Of a DNA stretch of 64,000 nt, positions 8,397-17,553 are shown piece after piece. This stretch comes from an uncultured Ruminococcus sp. (lineage in GTDB: Bacteria; Bacillota; Clostridia; Lachnospirales; Lachnospiraceae). Numbering within the stretch: position 1 is the first letter of the stretch; every line of letters starts with the position of its first letter. Both the position numbers and the translations under genes were made by a program. The stretch is taken from the NCBI GenBank assembly GCA_900541505.1, contig UQKK01000005.1, positions 1 to 64,000 of the forward strand, in the 5' to 3' direction. Below the pieces are notes generated by a model. It saw only the letters and a list, made by a program, of their open reading frames with translations. It was not told where the DNA came from and did not search any database.

Positions 8397-8413
8397 TATA
8401 ACAAAATGTTATA
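8397..8413. promoter_or_regulatory. 17-bp palindrome upstream of the glycyl-radical locus
   Basis: TATAACA-AAA-TGTTATA is a perfect 7-bp inverted repeat with a 3-base centre. It lies about 50-65 bases upstream of the best promoter and fits a LysR-type T-N11-A box. It is a candidate site for the LysR protein encoded at 18969-19934. Confidence 0.5.
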
Positions 8414-8461
8414 AACAACATAAGATATAAATATTAGATGCTGGTCAATATGTATGATATA

Positions 8462-8489
8462 TTGAAGAAAATCGAAGGAATTATATAAG
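8462..8489 (+). promoter_or_regulatory. Candidate promoter of the glycyl-radical operon
   Basis: TTGAAG (8462-8467), a 16-base spacer and TATAAG (8484-8489), about 90 bases before the first ATG. The surrounding 8261-8580 region contains no gene and is very AT-rich. Confidence 0.45.
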
Positions 8490-8580
8490 TATTGCACAGA
8501 AAAAGAAGGAAAAGCCGGCTAAATTAATATAAAGGATAAGTTAATAATTACAGCATCTTTTATCAGAAAGGAGAAAGAAT

Positions 8581-9618
8581 ATGAAAGCAAAAGCAAATCT
8601 TTACGAAGGTAAAGGGGTATTCCGAGTTCATGATGTAGATATTAAACATCCGGGACCCCATGAGGTTCGGCTTCAAATTGCTTATTGTGGCATCTGTGGT
8701 ACGGACTTACATATTTATGACGGTGGTTTGGACTATCGTATTAAGAATCTTCCTCAGGCTGTCGGGCATGAGTGTTCGGGAACAGTTGTTGAGATTGGGA
8801 GTGAAATAAAAGAATGGAAAGTCGGTGACAGAGTGGTCGTCCGCCCCTTGGATTACTGTGGTGAGTGTATTGCCTGTAAAGCAGGACACTCTCATGTATG
8901 TGCTAATTTAAATTTTATGGGAATTGAGAGTGAAGGTGCATTCCAAAATTATTGGACCGTTCATGAACGAACGCTTCATCATCTTCCAGATTCTATTTCT
9001 ATGCTTCACGGAGCATTGGTCGAGCCGTTGGCAGTTTGTTGCCATGCAGTATCGAGAGGTGTGTTAAAGGCAGGAGAAAATGCGGTAGTAATTGGCGGAG
9101 GTCCTATTGGTCTTCTTACAGCGCTGGTAGCACGATATAGAGGAGCGAGAGTAGTTGTTTCAGAAGTAAATCCGGTCCGTTTACAAAAATTAAATGATAT
9201 GGGATTCGAGACGATTAACCCCAAGGAAACGGATCCTATTAAATATGTAAAAGAGTGGACCAATGGGGACGGGGCAGATATTGTTTTTGAGGTGTCCGGC
9301 TCTCAGCCAGGTCTGGACACTATGGTAGAGCTTCCTCATCCTCGAGGACGTATCGTTTTGGTTGCTTCTTATCCAAAACCGATGCAAGTGTTCCTCAGAG
9401 AGTTGTTTATGAAGGAGGTTAATTTAATCTTCACACGTGTTTACGAGGCAAAGGATTTTGATGATGCATTGCAAATGATGTCCGAAAATGCTTTTGATGC
9501 AGAAAAATTAATTTCGCGTATTTATCCACTGTCTGAGGTACAGCAAGGAATGGAATTATGTGCATCCGGTATTGGAGATGTGGTAAAAGTTATGATTGAC
9601 TGTCAGAAAACGGAATAG
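8581..9618 (+). CDS. Zinc-dependent medium-chain alcohol dehydrogenase
   Basis: A 345-residue MDR-superfamily dehydrogenase. Catalytic zinc ligands are visible in GICGTDLH and VGHECSG, and the structural zinc lobe in CGECIACKAGHSHVC (four Cys). The Rossmann loop VIGGGPIGLL near residue 170 binds NAD(P). It resembles threonine/sorbitol-type dehydrogenases. It is the first gene of the locus, with AAAGGAG before the ATG, and ends 28 bases before the activase ATG at 9647. In this setting it could oxidise the alcohol substrate's precursor, or reduce the aldehyde made by the glycyl radical enzyme to regenerate NAD. Sequence alone does not decide. Confidence 0.85.
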   Translation: MKAKANLYEGKGVFRVHDVDIKHPGPHEVRLQIAYCGICGTDLHIYDGGLDYRIKNLPQAVGHECSGTVVEIGSEIKEWKVGDRVVVRPLDYCGECIACKAGHSHVCANLNFMGIESEGAFQNYWTVHERTLHHLPDSISMLHGALVEPLAVCCHAVSRGVLKAGENAVVIGGGPIGLLTALVARYRGARVVVSEVNPVRLQKLNDMGFETINPKETDPIKYVKEWTNGDGADIVFEVSGSQPGLDTMVELPHPRGRIVLVASYPKPMQVFLRELFMKEVNLIFTRVYEAKDFDDALQMMSENAFDAEKLISRIYPLSEVQQGMELCASGIGDVVKVMIDCQKTE

Positions 9619-9646
9619 GACCAGAAGAAAGGGCAATGTTGGTGAG

Positions 9647-10612
9647 ATGGAAAAAAAGGAAAAATTGAAAGGAACAGTATTCAATATCCAAAGGTTTACA
9701 GTACATGACGGACCGGGAATTCGTACAGAAATATTTTTAAAAGGCTGCACGATGCGATGCAAATGGTGCAGCAATCCTGAGAGCCAGAATTTTTTTCGGG
9801 AGCCGGGAATTTATATCACCAAATGTATAGGAGAGGAGCACTGCGGATTGTGCTCCAAAGCCTGCCCTACTGATTCTATTATCCGAGAAGAACATGGATT
9901 TGTGAGAGCAGTAAATCGGATAAGTTGTTTACATTGTCTGAAATGCGCAGAGGTATGTCCGTCTAATGCAATTAAAAGCTGGGGAATCAATATGACGGTA
10001 GATGAAGTGATGGATGAAATTTTGGCTGACAGAGCATTGATGGAACATTCAGGAGGAGGGGTTACTTTTTCGGGAGGAGAATCACTTTGTCAGATTGATT
10101 TCCTTTTAGAACTATTGAAAGCTTGTAAATTCCATGCAATCCATACCTGTGTGGAGTCAGCGCTTCATGTCGCACGGGAAAATATTGTCAGAACACTGCC
10201 GTTTACAGATTTATATATTTTTGATTTGAAAGACTGCTCTGATTTAAGGCATAGAGCTTTTACTGGAGTGGGAAATGAGACAGTACTACAAAATGCCAAA
10301 TATTTGTCGAAGACAGGAAAACCGCTGATAGTACGTATCCCGATTATTCCAAATCACAATGACATGTTTGAAAACATCGAAGGAATTCGAGATTTTATTT
10401 TGAATGAAATGGACAATAAGCCAGTTCAGATACAATTTCTTCGGTTCAGGCAATTAGGAGAAGAGAAATATATATCTTTGGGAAGAACATATCAAATGAC
10501 GGAGAATCCAGAGCGTGAGAAATTTGAAAAACATATCCGGGAGTTGTCACAGATTATGCTAGATGCAGGACTTCCAGGTGTTGTGGGAACAAACAAAAAA
10601 ATATTTTTATAA
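9647..10612 (+). CDS. Glycyl-radical enzyme activating protein (radical SAM)
   Basis: A 321-residue PflA-type activase that installs the glycyl radical on the enzyme encoded next. The radical-SAM cluster motif is GCTMRCKWC (Cys34, Cys38, Cys41), preceded by the family signature VHDGPGIRTEIFLKGC. Two extra 4Fe-4S ferredoxin motifs follow (HCGLCSKACP and CLHCLKCAEVCP), the insertion found in activases of dehydratase/lyase-type glycyl radical enzymes rather than pyruvate formate-lyase. GGGVTFSGGE is the usual glycine-rich SAM-binding strand. The ATG at 9647 is chosen because the family begins a few residues before GTVFNIQRF; the frame is open upstream. It ends 12 bases before the partner gene. 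Confidence 0.92.
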   Translation: MEKKEKLKGTVFNIQRFTVHDGPGIRTEIFLKGCTMRCKWCSNPESQNFFREPGIYITKCIGEEHCGLCSKACPTDSIIREEHGFVRAVNRISCLHCLKCAEVCPSNAIKSWGINMTVDEVMDEILADRALMEHSGGGVTFSGGESLCQIDFLLELLKACKFHAIHTCVESALHVARENIVRTLPFTDLYIFDLKDCSDLRHRAFTGVGNETVLQNAKYLSKTGKPLIVRIPIIPNHNDMFENIEGIRDFILNEMDNKPVQIQFLRFRQLGEEKYISLGRTYQMTENPEREKFEKHIRELSQIMLDAGLPGVVGTNKKIFL

Positions 10613-10624
10613 AGGAGGATAATT

Positions 10625-13099
10625 ATGTCGTTGAACAGACCTTGTGGTAACGACCCATATGATAAAGAATATGGAGTCGGTGTTTCTTCGATAGGTGATA
10701 CATTTTCACCTTACGAACGTACAAATCAATTATTAACTATGATTCATGATACACCGTATACAGTGGACGACCAGCGGGCAGTGCTTGTTACGGAAGCGTA
10801 CCAGAAATATCGGTCAGACCCGCAGATTATCAAAGTAGCAAAAACATTAAAGTATGTTCTGGAGAATGTAGATATTCAAATTAATCCTGGTGAGTTGCTT
10901 GTATGTGGAAACGGCGCACCTATGAAATCATGTCCTATTTTTCCGGAGTATTCCTATGCATGGGTGACGGATGAGATTAAAAATTCTCCGTTTCATGAGC
11001 GGGAAATGCAGAAGTATGAGCCACAGACAAAAGAGCAGGAGGAGAGACTGCTTTCGATTGAGGATTACTGGAAGGATAATACGATTGATGATTTTTCGTG
11101 TTCCCGGATGACAGAAGAAGAAATACGCGCTTCGCAAATGGGATATGGTCTTTTTGTCAATACAATCATTCTGCGCGCCGGTGTAGGGCATACCAGCCCT
11201 AATTATAAGAGGCTGCTGACACAGGGATTTTGCGGAATAAGAAGAAGTATAGAAGAAAAACTTGCAGTTTTAGAAAGGACAAATCCAGACCATCTTCAGA
11301 AAATATATTATTATCAGGCTTCTCTCATCACCCTGGATGCCGCAGAGATTTATTGTAAGAGATATGCAGCATTAGCGTTGGAACAGGCAAAGAGTGCTGA
11401 TGCTAAAAGAGCAGAAGAGTTAAAAGAGATTGCAGAGGTGTGCAAATGGATTTCGGTAAATCCGCCAAGAACTTTTCGGGAGGCAATCCAATTATTCTTG
11501 CTTGGGACAGCAATTGTTGTTACAGAGGCGAACGGACAGTCTATTTCTTATGGACGATTTGACCAGTTTATGTTCCCGTTCTATCAGCATGATATCGAGA
11601 ATCATATCGCTACAAAACAGGAAATCGAAATGCTTATCGAACTTGCTTTTATTAAGCTGACCGGAATGCAGAAGCTCCGAGATAAAAATGCTGTCAAGCA
11701 AGCATCAGGTCGTGGACTGGGTGGTGATTGTATGACAGTAGGAGGCGTGGACAGGAGAGGAAATGATGCGACGAATGATTTGACTTTTCTTGTACTGGAC
11801 GCAAGGAACCATACACGTCTTATCAGTCCGTGGATGGCGGTACGTATGCATAGCAACACACCACGAGAGTTAAAAGTAAAAGTGGCAAATTCGATTCGTA
11901 TTGGTACTGGCGAACCGAAAATATTTAATGATGAGGTGGCGATACCCGCAGGACTGGGAAAAGGCTATAGTATTGAGGATGCAAGAGATTATACAGTAGT
12001 CGGATGTGTAGAGATAGATGCTGCTGGTTATGAATACGGATGTCACGATGCGTCTTATTTTAATGTATCCCGTGTCCTTGAACTTGCTATTAACGATGGA
12101 AAATGGCTTCATGATGATGTACAGATGGGACCCCATACAGGTTACCTAAGAGATTTTACCTCTTTTGATGAAGTAAAAGAAGCGTTTGATATCCAAATGA
12201 AATACTTTGTGGATATTATGATTTCCTCTATCAATACGATTGAACAGGTACATAAAGAATATAAACCATTGCCATATCTTTCACTACTGATTGATGACTG
12301 TATCGATAATGGCGAGGATGTTACAGCTGGAGGCGCAAAATATAATCGGACAGGTCCCCAGGCTCTGGCGCTGGGAACCGCTGCGGATAGTTTGTGTACG
12401 ATTAAACAACTGGTTTTTGACGAAAAGTCAATTACAGCTGATGAACTGATTAATGCGCTGAAAGCGAATTGGGAAGGTTATGAGACACTGTATCATCTGG
12501 TTAATAGTGATAAAATCCATCATTATGGAAATGACGATGATTATGCCGATGAATTGGCTGAATTTGTATTCAATACTTATTGCAAATATGTAGAAAAGCG
12601 TCCGAATGTCCGCGGCGGATATTATGCTCCTGGAGTTTATTCCGTGGCAGGCAATGTGCCGCATGGCATGGTTCAGTGGGCATCAGCGGATGGACGGCAG
12701 GCACATGAACCTGTATCTGACTGCATTGGAGCTGTACATACACATGTTGCATCACATGATATAAAAGGACCGACAGCTATGTTAAATTCAGTGGCAAAGC
12801 TTGACCATGAGAGAGCCGGCAATGGAACACTCCTCAATTGGAAATTTAATCCGAGCTGTGTGATGGGTGAAGTAGGAAGAGAAAATTTGATTTCGCTCAT
12901 GGATATGATTATTGAGAAGAAGCTTATGCACAGTCAGTTTAATGTTATCACAAGAGAGCAGTTAGAAGCTGCGCAGAAAGATCCCGATGCCTATAAACAT
13001 ATGCTTGTCCGTGTGGCTGGTTACAGTGCGTATTTTGTTGATTTGGGGGAAAATCTTCAGAGAGACATTATGGAACGTACGGAATATTCTTTTGACTAG
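10625..13099 (+). CDS. Glycyl radical enzyme (dehydratase / C-S lyase type)
   Basis: An 824-residue glycyl radical enzyme. The thiyl-radical cysteine is Cys461 in VVGCVEID, with Glu463 as the C-x-E general base shared by diol dehydratases, choline lyase and isethionate/DHPS sulfolyases but not by pyruvate formate-lyase. The radical site is Gly799 in RVAGYSAYF, 25 residues from the C-terminus. A strong AAAGGAGG precedes the ATG. Neighbours suggest the product is an aldehyde (CoA-acylating aldehyde dehydrogenase, phosphotransacylase, kinase) and that a sulfur oxyanion or sulfonate is exported (TauE/SafE protein). Candidates are isethionate sulfolyase (acetaldehyde plus sulfite) or dihydroxypropanesulfonate dehydratase (3-sulfopropionaldehyde). 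1,2-propanediol dehydratase is also possible. No microcompartment shell genes are present. Confidence 0.92.
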   Translation: MSLNRPCGNDPYDKEYGVGVSSIGDTFSPYERTNQLLTMIHDTPYTVDDQRAVLVTEAYQKYRSDPQIIKVAKTLKYVLENVDIQINPGELLVCGNGAPMKSCPIFPEYSYAWVTDEIKNSPFHEREMQKYEPQTKEQEERLLSIEDYWKDNTIDDFSCSRMTEEEIRASQMGYGLFVNTIILRAGVGHTSPNYKRLLTQGFCGIRRSIEEKLAVLERTNPDHLQKIYYYQASLITLDAAEIYCKRYAALALEQAKSADAKRAEELKEIAEVCKWISVNPPRTFREAIQLFLLGTAIVVTEANGQSISYGRFDQFMFPFYQHDIENHIATKQEIEMLIELAFIKLTGMQKLRDKNAVKQASGRGLGGDCMTVGGVDRRGNDATNDLTFLVLDARNHTRLISPWMAVRMHSNTPRELKVKVANSIRIGTGEPKIFNDEVAIPAGLGKGYSIEDARDYTVVGCVEIDAAGYEYGCHDASYFNVSRVLELAINDGKWLHDDVQMGPHTGYLRDFTSFDEVKEAFDIQMKYFVDIMISSINTIEQVHKEYKPLPYLSLLIDDCIDNGEDVTAGGAKYNRTGPQALALGTAADSLCTIKQLVFDEKSITADELINALKANWEGYETLYHLVNSDKIHHYGNDDDYADELAEFVFNTYCKYVEKRPNVRGGYYAPGVYSVAGNVPHGMVQWASADGRQAHEPVSDCIGAVHTHVASHDIKGPTAMLNSVAKLDHERAGNGTLLNWKFNPSCVMGEVGRENLISLMDMIIEKKLMHSQFNVITREQLEAAQKDPDAYKHMLVRVAGYSAYFVDLGENLQRDIMERTEYSFD

Positions 13100-13193
13100 A
13101 TGACTGTATTTCCGCTTATAAAAAGGAAAGAGTGAATGAATCAAAAGACACTTAAAATACTTATCAGAGTGAGAATATGTGAGGAGGATAATT

Positions 13194-14027
13194 ATGTTTG
13201 AAATATCATTTGTACTCGTTGGGTTAATGGAGATTTTCTCCCACTTTGTACAGGGATGTACCGGATTTGGCGCTACGGTTATCGCGGCCCCAGTTGTTAC
13301 AGGCCTTCTGGGAACAGCAGAAGGAGTGCCGTATGGTACTCTTGTTACAATGCCTATGTTGTATGTGCTGGGAATAGCATGCTTTAAACAAGTTTCCTGG
13401 AAAGATTTGTTGAAGATAGTGGTCTTTATGGCTCCCGGTGTTTTAGTAGGACACTATATTTTCTTAAATATTACAGCGAATCAAGCAAAAACCGGTATCG
13501 GTTTCATTGTCACATGTATCGCTTTAAATGGAGTCTATAAAAAGTTTGTAAAAGAGCCAAAGCTGAAAAAAGCGGTCGTGGTTACCAGTGAAAATGGTGG
13601 AGCTGAAGTGGCAGAAACAGACAATGCAGATGAAAAACCAGATAGTATGATTATGAAGGCTTTTCGTTATGGCTGCCTCCTTTTAGGCGGTGCAGTTCAT
13701 GGAGCATTTAATATCGGAGGACCGTTGGTTACAGTATATACCATTTATTCAGTAAAAGAAAAATCCTCTTTTCGGGCAACGATGACGTGGGTATGGATTA
13801 TTATCAATACCTGTTTTAATATGACAAATCAGTTCAGAACGGGGCAGTGGACTACGCGTATGTGGTGGGCATTGCTGATTGGTGTTCCAATGGCAGCAGT
13901 AGGCTTCTATCTTGGACATCTTTTCCACAAAAAGATTAATCATGACCTTTTCCTGAAGCTTGTATATATCTGCTTGGTAATCGTTGGAGGGGATATGTTT
14001 ATACGTGCTGTTCTTACCTTTATTTAA
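13194..14027 (+). CDS. TauE/SafE-family membrane exporter
   Basis: A 277-residue integral membrane protein with about eight hydrophobic segments in two halves. The family's repeated glycine-rich motif is visible in the first half (GCTGFGATVIAAPV) and the second (GAVHGAFNIGGPLVTVY). Family members export sulfite, sulfoacetate, sulfolactate and related organosulfonates. A charged cytoplasmic loop (about residues 115-155) separates the halves. The ATG at 13194 follows GAGGAGG closely; the upstream in-frame codons are not needed. Its place directly after the glycyl radical enzyme is the main reason to suspect a sulfonate substrate. The family also includes members with other or unknown cargo. Confidence 0.88.
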   Translation: MFEISFVLVGLMEIFSHFVQGCTGFGATVIAAPVVTGLLGTAEGVPYGTLVTMPMLYVLGIACFKQVSWKDLLKIVVFMAPGVLVGHYIFLNITANQAKTGIGFIVTCIALNGVYKKFVKEPKLKKAVVVTSENGGAEVAETDNADEKPDSMIMKAFRYGCLLLGGAVHGAFNIGGPLVTVYTIYSVKEKSSFRATMTWVWIIINTCFNMTNQFRTGQWTTRMWWALLIGVPMAAVGFYLGHLFHKKINHDLFLKLVYICLVIVGGDMFIRAVLTFI

Positions 14028-14082
14028 ATACTTACGGTGATTGATATTGAATATTTTAAATTTAGAAGAAAGAGGAGAAAAA

Positions 14083-15171
14083 ATGTATCAGATACTAGTC
14101 CTGAATCTGGGAGGGACTTCTACGAAAGCTTCTGTATATCTTGATGATAAAATAGCAGCTGAAAAAAATATTCAGCATACTCCGGAGGATATGGAAACTT
14201 ATTACACTTCCAAGGAGCAAGTAAAATATCGCTCAAAATTACTTTTAGAGTGGCTTGCAGAAAATGGATATTCTATGGAGAATATGGACGCAGTGGCTGT
14301 CAGGGGGTGTTATATTCAGAACGTAAAAAAAAGTGGAACTTATATAATGAATGATGCACTAAAAAAATGTACATTAAAACTCTATACCCCAAAGAAGCCT
14401 CCTATTCACGGTATTCCTCTGATTTTGCCGGTTGCTTTGGAACTTTTGGCAGGGAGAAAATGCCCAATTTATGTTACGGATCCTACTTCCGTGGATGAAA
14501 AATTACCAGAAGCCTGTTTGAGCGGAACGCCCAGTATAATCCGTTTGGGGAGGTTCCATCCGTTGAACCAAAAAGCAGTTGCCAGAAAGATTGCAATAAA
14601 AATGGGAAAAAGATATGAGGAGTGTAATTTTGTCGTGGCACATTTAGGGGCAGGTATTTCAGTTGGAGCGCATTACCGTGGGAGAGTCATTGATGTAAAT
14701 GATGTTGGTGTGGGAGATGGTCCCTTTACACCGGAAAGAGCAGGAACGGTCCCCAATGGACAGCTTTTAGATATCTGCTTCTCTGGAAATTACTCAAAGG
14801 AACAGGTGTTTAAAATGCTGCGGGGAAATGGCGGTGTTATGGGATACCTGGGGACAAAAGATATGCGCGAAGTGGAAAAGCGAATAGAACAGGGAGATAA
14901 AAAAGCAGACTTGGTATTTTGCGCGATGGTACTGCAGATTGCAAAAGAAATTGGTTCTTGCTGTGCTGTATTGAGAGGTGATGTAGACCGAATCATACTT
15001 ACAGGAGGAATTGCTCATTCAAAAAAGATGACAGATGGTATACAAAGTTATGTATCTGCCTTTGCTCCAGTGGAGATTGTCCCGGGAGAATTTGAAAATG
15101 AAGCATTAGCTTTGGGCGCTCTGAGAGTTCTCAGAGGGGAAGTTCAGCCAATTGAATTTACGGAAGCATAG
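14083..15171 (+). CDS. Butyrate/short-chain acid kinase (ASKHA family)
   Basis: A 362-residue acid kinase of the butyrate-kinase branch (acyl-phosphate plus ADP to acid plus ATP). The ASKHA phosphate loop is LNLGGTSTKASVY at the N-terminus, with VVAHLGAGISVGAH in the centre and ILTGGIAHS near residue 307. The ATG at 14083 has AGAGGAG upstream and begins exactly where the family begins. It sits with a phosphotransacylase and an acylating aldehyde dehydrogenase in one operon, so it should be the ATP-yielding last step. Real substrate chain length or sulfonate substitution cannot be read from the sequence. Confidence 0.88.
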   Translation: MYQILVLNLGGTSTKASVYLDDKIAAEKNIQHTPEDMETYYTSKEQVKYRSKLLLEWLAENGYSMENMDAVAVRGCYIQNVKKSGTYIMNDALKKCTLKLYTPKKPPIHGIPLILPVALELLAGRKCPIYVTDPTSVDEKLPEACLSGTPSIIRLGRFHPLNQKAVARKIAIKMGKRYEECNFVVAHLGAGISVGAHYRGRVIDVNDVGVGDGPFTPERAGTVPNGQLLDICFSGNYSKEQVFKMLRGNGGVMGYLGTKDMREVEKRIEQGDKKADLVFCAMVLQIAKEIGSCCAVLRGDVDRIILTGGIAHSKKMTDGIQSYVSAFAPVEIVPGEFENEALALGALRVLRGEVQPIEFTEA

Positions 15172-15203
15172 CGGGTAAGAAAAGTAAAAGAGGGAAAGAT
15201 ATT

Positions 15204-16592
15204 ATGGAAGCAAAAGAAAAAATTCAGGAACTGATTGCGCGTTCGCGTGCAGCACAGGCTGTAATTCAAAATTACAGTCAGGAAAAGACAGATACGTTAG
15301 TTAAGATATGTGGAAAGGCAATCTATGATAATGCAGAAATTCTGGCGGAAGAGGCTGTGACCGAGGGCGGTTTGGGAAATGTTCCATCTAAAATCGCTAA
15401 AATGAAGAATGGGATGGCAGTTGCATATCATTTCCTAAAGGGAAAAAAATCCGTAGGAGCAATCAGCATAGATGAGGAGCTTCAAATTGTCAATTATGCG
15501 AAGCCTATGGGGGTAGTGGCCTGTATAACACCCAGTACAAATCCCACTTCTACAGTGGGAGGAAATGGGATGTATGCGTTGAAATGCCGCAATTCTATGA
15601 TTTTTGCGCCTCATCCCAGGACAAAAAAGTGTACGGTACATGCTGTGGAAAGCGTAAGGAAAGCACTAAAGGCTGCAGGGGAACCAGAAGATTTATTTAT
15701 AGCAATTGAAGAACCCACGATGGATTTGACACAGGAATTGATGCGGCAGGCAGATGTTGTTGTCGCAACAGGAGGTCCCGGTATGGTAAAAGCTGCATAT
15801 TCCAGCGGAAAGCCATCGTATGGTGTTGGACAGGGAAATGTCCAGGTGATTATTGATGAGGATTGTCGGAATCAATATGCAAAAATTGCAGAGAATGTGA
15901 CAAATAGTCGGATTCGAGATAATGGTGTTCCCTGCACATGTGAACAGTTTATTACTCTTCCGTCTGGAGATTTACAGACCTTTTTCGCTGAACTGCGAAA
16001 TGCGGGAGCATATGTAATAGAAGAGGAAGAGAAAATAGAAGCTTTGAGAAACCTTCTATTTCAAGTGACAACGAAAGGAAATGTAGAATTTAATGTCAGC
16101 AATGTGGGGATTGAAGCTGAAAAATTAGCAGAGCGGATTGGAATTGATGTTCCTGCAGGAACAAAAACATTGGTGGCACGAGTCAATAAAATTGGAAAGA
16201 GGGAATTGCTTTGTAAGGAGAAGCTTTGTCCGGTTCAGGCGGTGGCAGGTTATGAGACTTTTGAGCAGGGGATGGAGCAGATTCTGACAAATCTTTATAT
16301 GGAAGGTGCCGGACATACTGCGATTATCTATTCGCATGACCAGGAGCATATCGAACGCGCGGGTAACGAACTTCCTGTATCACGGGTACTGGTCAATGCA
16401 CCAGGCGCAATGGCAGGCGGAAGTACTCTGGAAAATGGTCTGACACCTACACTATCACTGGGATGTGGCTCTTGGGGAAATAACAGTATATCTGAGAATT
16501 TGAGCTATACACATTTGATGAATATAACAAAAGTTTCCTACATTATTCCGAATGCTCCTGCATTGACGGACGAAGAGATGTGGGAGGAATAA
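15204..16592 (+). CDS. CoA-acylating aldehyde dehydrogenase (EutE/PduP-like)
   Basis: A 462-residue aldehyde dehydrogenase of the CoA-acylating class that converts an aldehyde plus CoA and NAD to acyl-CoA. The nucleophile is probably Cys244 in NGVPCTCEQF; a second Cys two residues on is unusual for the motif. The NAD-binding part includes ITPSTNPTSTV and VVATGGPGMVKAAYSSGKP, as in EutE, PduP and the AdhE N-domain. There is no N-terminal microcompartment-targeting helix of the PduP kind that I can see. The next gene starts four bases after its stop, so the aldehyde dehydrogenase and phosphotransacylase are tightly coupled. Confidence 0.9.
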   Translation: MEAKEKIQELIARSRAAQAVIQNYSQEKTDTLVKICGKAIYDNAEILAEEAVTEGGLGNVPSKIAKMKNGMAVAYHFLKGKKSVGAISIDEELQIVNYAKPMGVVACITPSTNPTSTVGGNGMYALKCRNSMIFAPHPRTKKCTVHAVESVRKALKAAGEPEDLFIAIEEPTMDLTQELMRQADVVVATGGPGMVKAAYSSGKPSYGVGQGNVQVIIDEDCRNQYAKIAENVTNSRIRDNGVPCTCEQFITLPSGDLQTFFAELRNAGAYVIEEEEKIEALRNLLFQVTTKGNVEFNVSNVGIEAEKLAERIGIDVPAGTKTLVARVNKIGKRELLCKEKLCPVQAVAGYETFEQGMEQILTNLYMEGAGHTAIIYSHDQEHIERAGNELPVSRVLVNAPGAMAGGSTLENGLTPTLSLGCGSWGNNSISENLSYTHLMNITKVSYIIPNAPALTDEEMWEE

Positions 16593-16595
16593 AAT

Positions 16596-17498
16596 ATGGA
16601 ATTTAAAAATATTGATTCTCTTGTGCAATATGCCAAACAGAAAAAACTTCGGAAAAGGCTTGCAGTGGCAGCGGCTGCTGACCTGCACGTGTTGGAAGCA
16701 GTCTGCCATGCGTGGGAAGAAAAAATGATAGTTCCTCTGTTGATAGGGGATAAAAAACGTATGGAACAGATACTGTCTGAATTACATGCAACGCTGCCGG
16801 ATGAAGCACTAATTGATGAAACAGACTCTGTTTGTGCTGCTAAAAGAGCAGTAAAGCTGGTAAAGGATGGGGAAGCGGACTTTTTAATGAAAGGTCTCAT
16901 CAACACATCAGAGCTGCTTCGTGAAGTATTAAATCATGATACTGGGCTGAAACATGGGAAAACAATATCACATATTTCAATTAATGAGGTTCCGACGTAT
17001 CATAAACTTTTAGTTGTTACAGATGCAGGGATTGTTATTCATCCTTCTCTGGAGGAAAAAGCAGATATCATTCGCAATGCAGCGAACGCTTTACATGCTA
17101 TTGGATATGAAATGCCAAAGGTAGCGGTGCTCACGGCGTTGGAAAAGGTGAATCCTAAAATGCCGGAGACAGTGGATGCGGCTGAATTAAAGAGGATGAA
17201 CAGAGTTGGTGAACTGCCAGGATGTTATATTGAGGGACCTATATCTATTGATTTGGCATTAGATGCAGAATCAGCGCAGATTAAAGGGTTTGAGAGTCCG
17301 GTAGTGGGAAATCCGGATATTGTAGTCGTACCAGATATTTCATGCGGCAATATACTGAATAAAAGTTTACGCTTATTAGCTCATTCTAAGCAAGTGGGAA
17401 TGGTAATGGGTAGCCAGGTACCGATTGTCCTTACATCAAGAGGTGCAAGCGCGGAATCTAAATATCTGTCTGTTGCTGCAGCTTCTTTGATGGCGTAA
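16596..17498 (+). CDS. Phosphate acyltransferase (butyryl/acetyl type)
   Basis: A 300-residue phosphotransacylase of the phosphate butyryltransferase family, exchanging CoA for phosphate on an acyl-CoA. Family landmarks include DFLMKGLINTSELLR and, near the C-terminus, VVPDISCGNILNKSLRLLA and PIVLTSRGAS. It starts four bases after the aldehyde dehydrogenase stop. With the kinase at 14083 it makes a complete acyl-CoA to acid plus ATP module. The order kinase, aldehyde dehydrogenase, phosphotransacylase downstream of a glycyl radical enzyme and exporter matches what I recall of dihydroxypropanesulfonate-fermenting gut Clostridia. Confidence 0.9.
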   Translation: MEFKNIDSLVQYAKQKKLRKRLAVAAAADLHVLEAVCHAWEEKMIVPLLIGDKKRMEQILSELHATLPDEALIDETDSVCAAKRAVKLVKDGEADFLMKGLINTSELLREVLNHDTGLKHGKTISHISINEVPTYHKLLVVTDAGIVIHPSLEEKADIIRNAANALHAIGYEMPKVAVLTALEKVNPKMPETVDAAELKRMNRVGELPGCYIEGPISIDLALDAESAQIKGFESPVVGNPDIVVVPDISCGNILNKSLRLLAHSKQVGMVMGSQVPIVLTSRGASAESKYLSVAAASLMA

Positions 17499-17553
17499 CG
17501 CGAGGGCATCATCCTGAAAGAACAAAAGACGAATGTTTTGAAGGAGGCAGCAT

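Noticed and set aside
10625..13099. Pyruvate formate-lyase
   Set aside because: The active site has a single Cys in GCVE rather than the Cys-Cys pair of pyruvate formate-lyase, and the activase carries the extra ferredoxin motifs of the dehydratase/lyase group.
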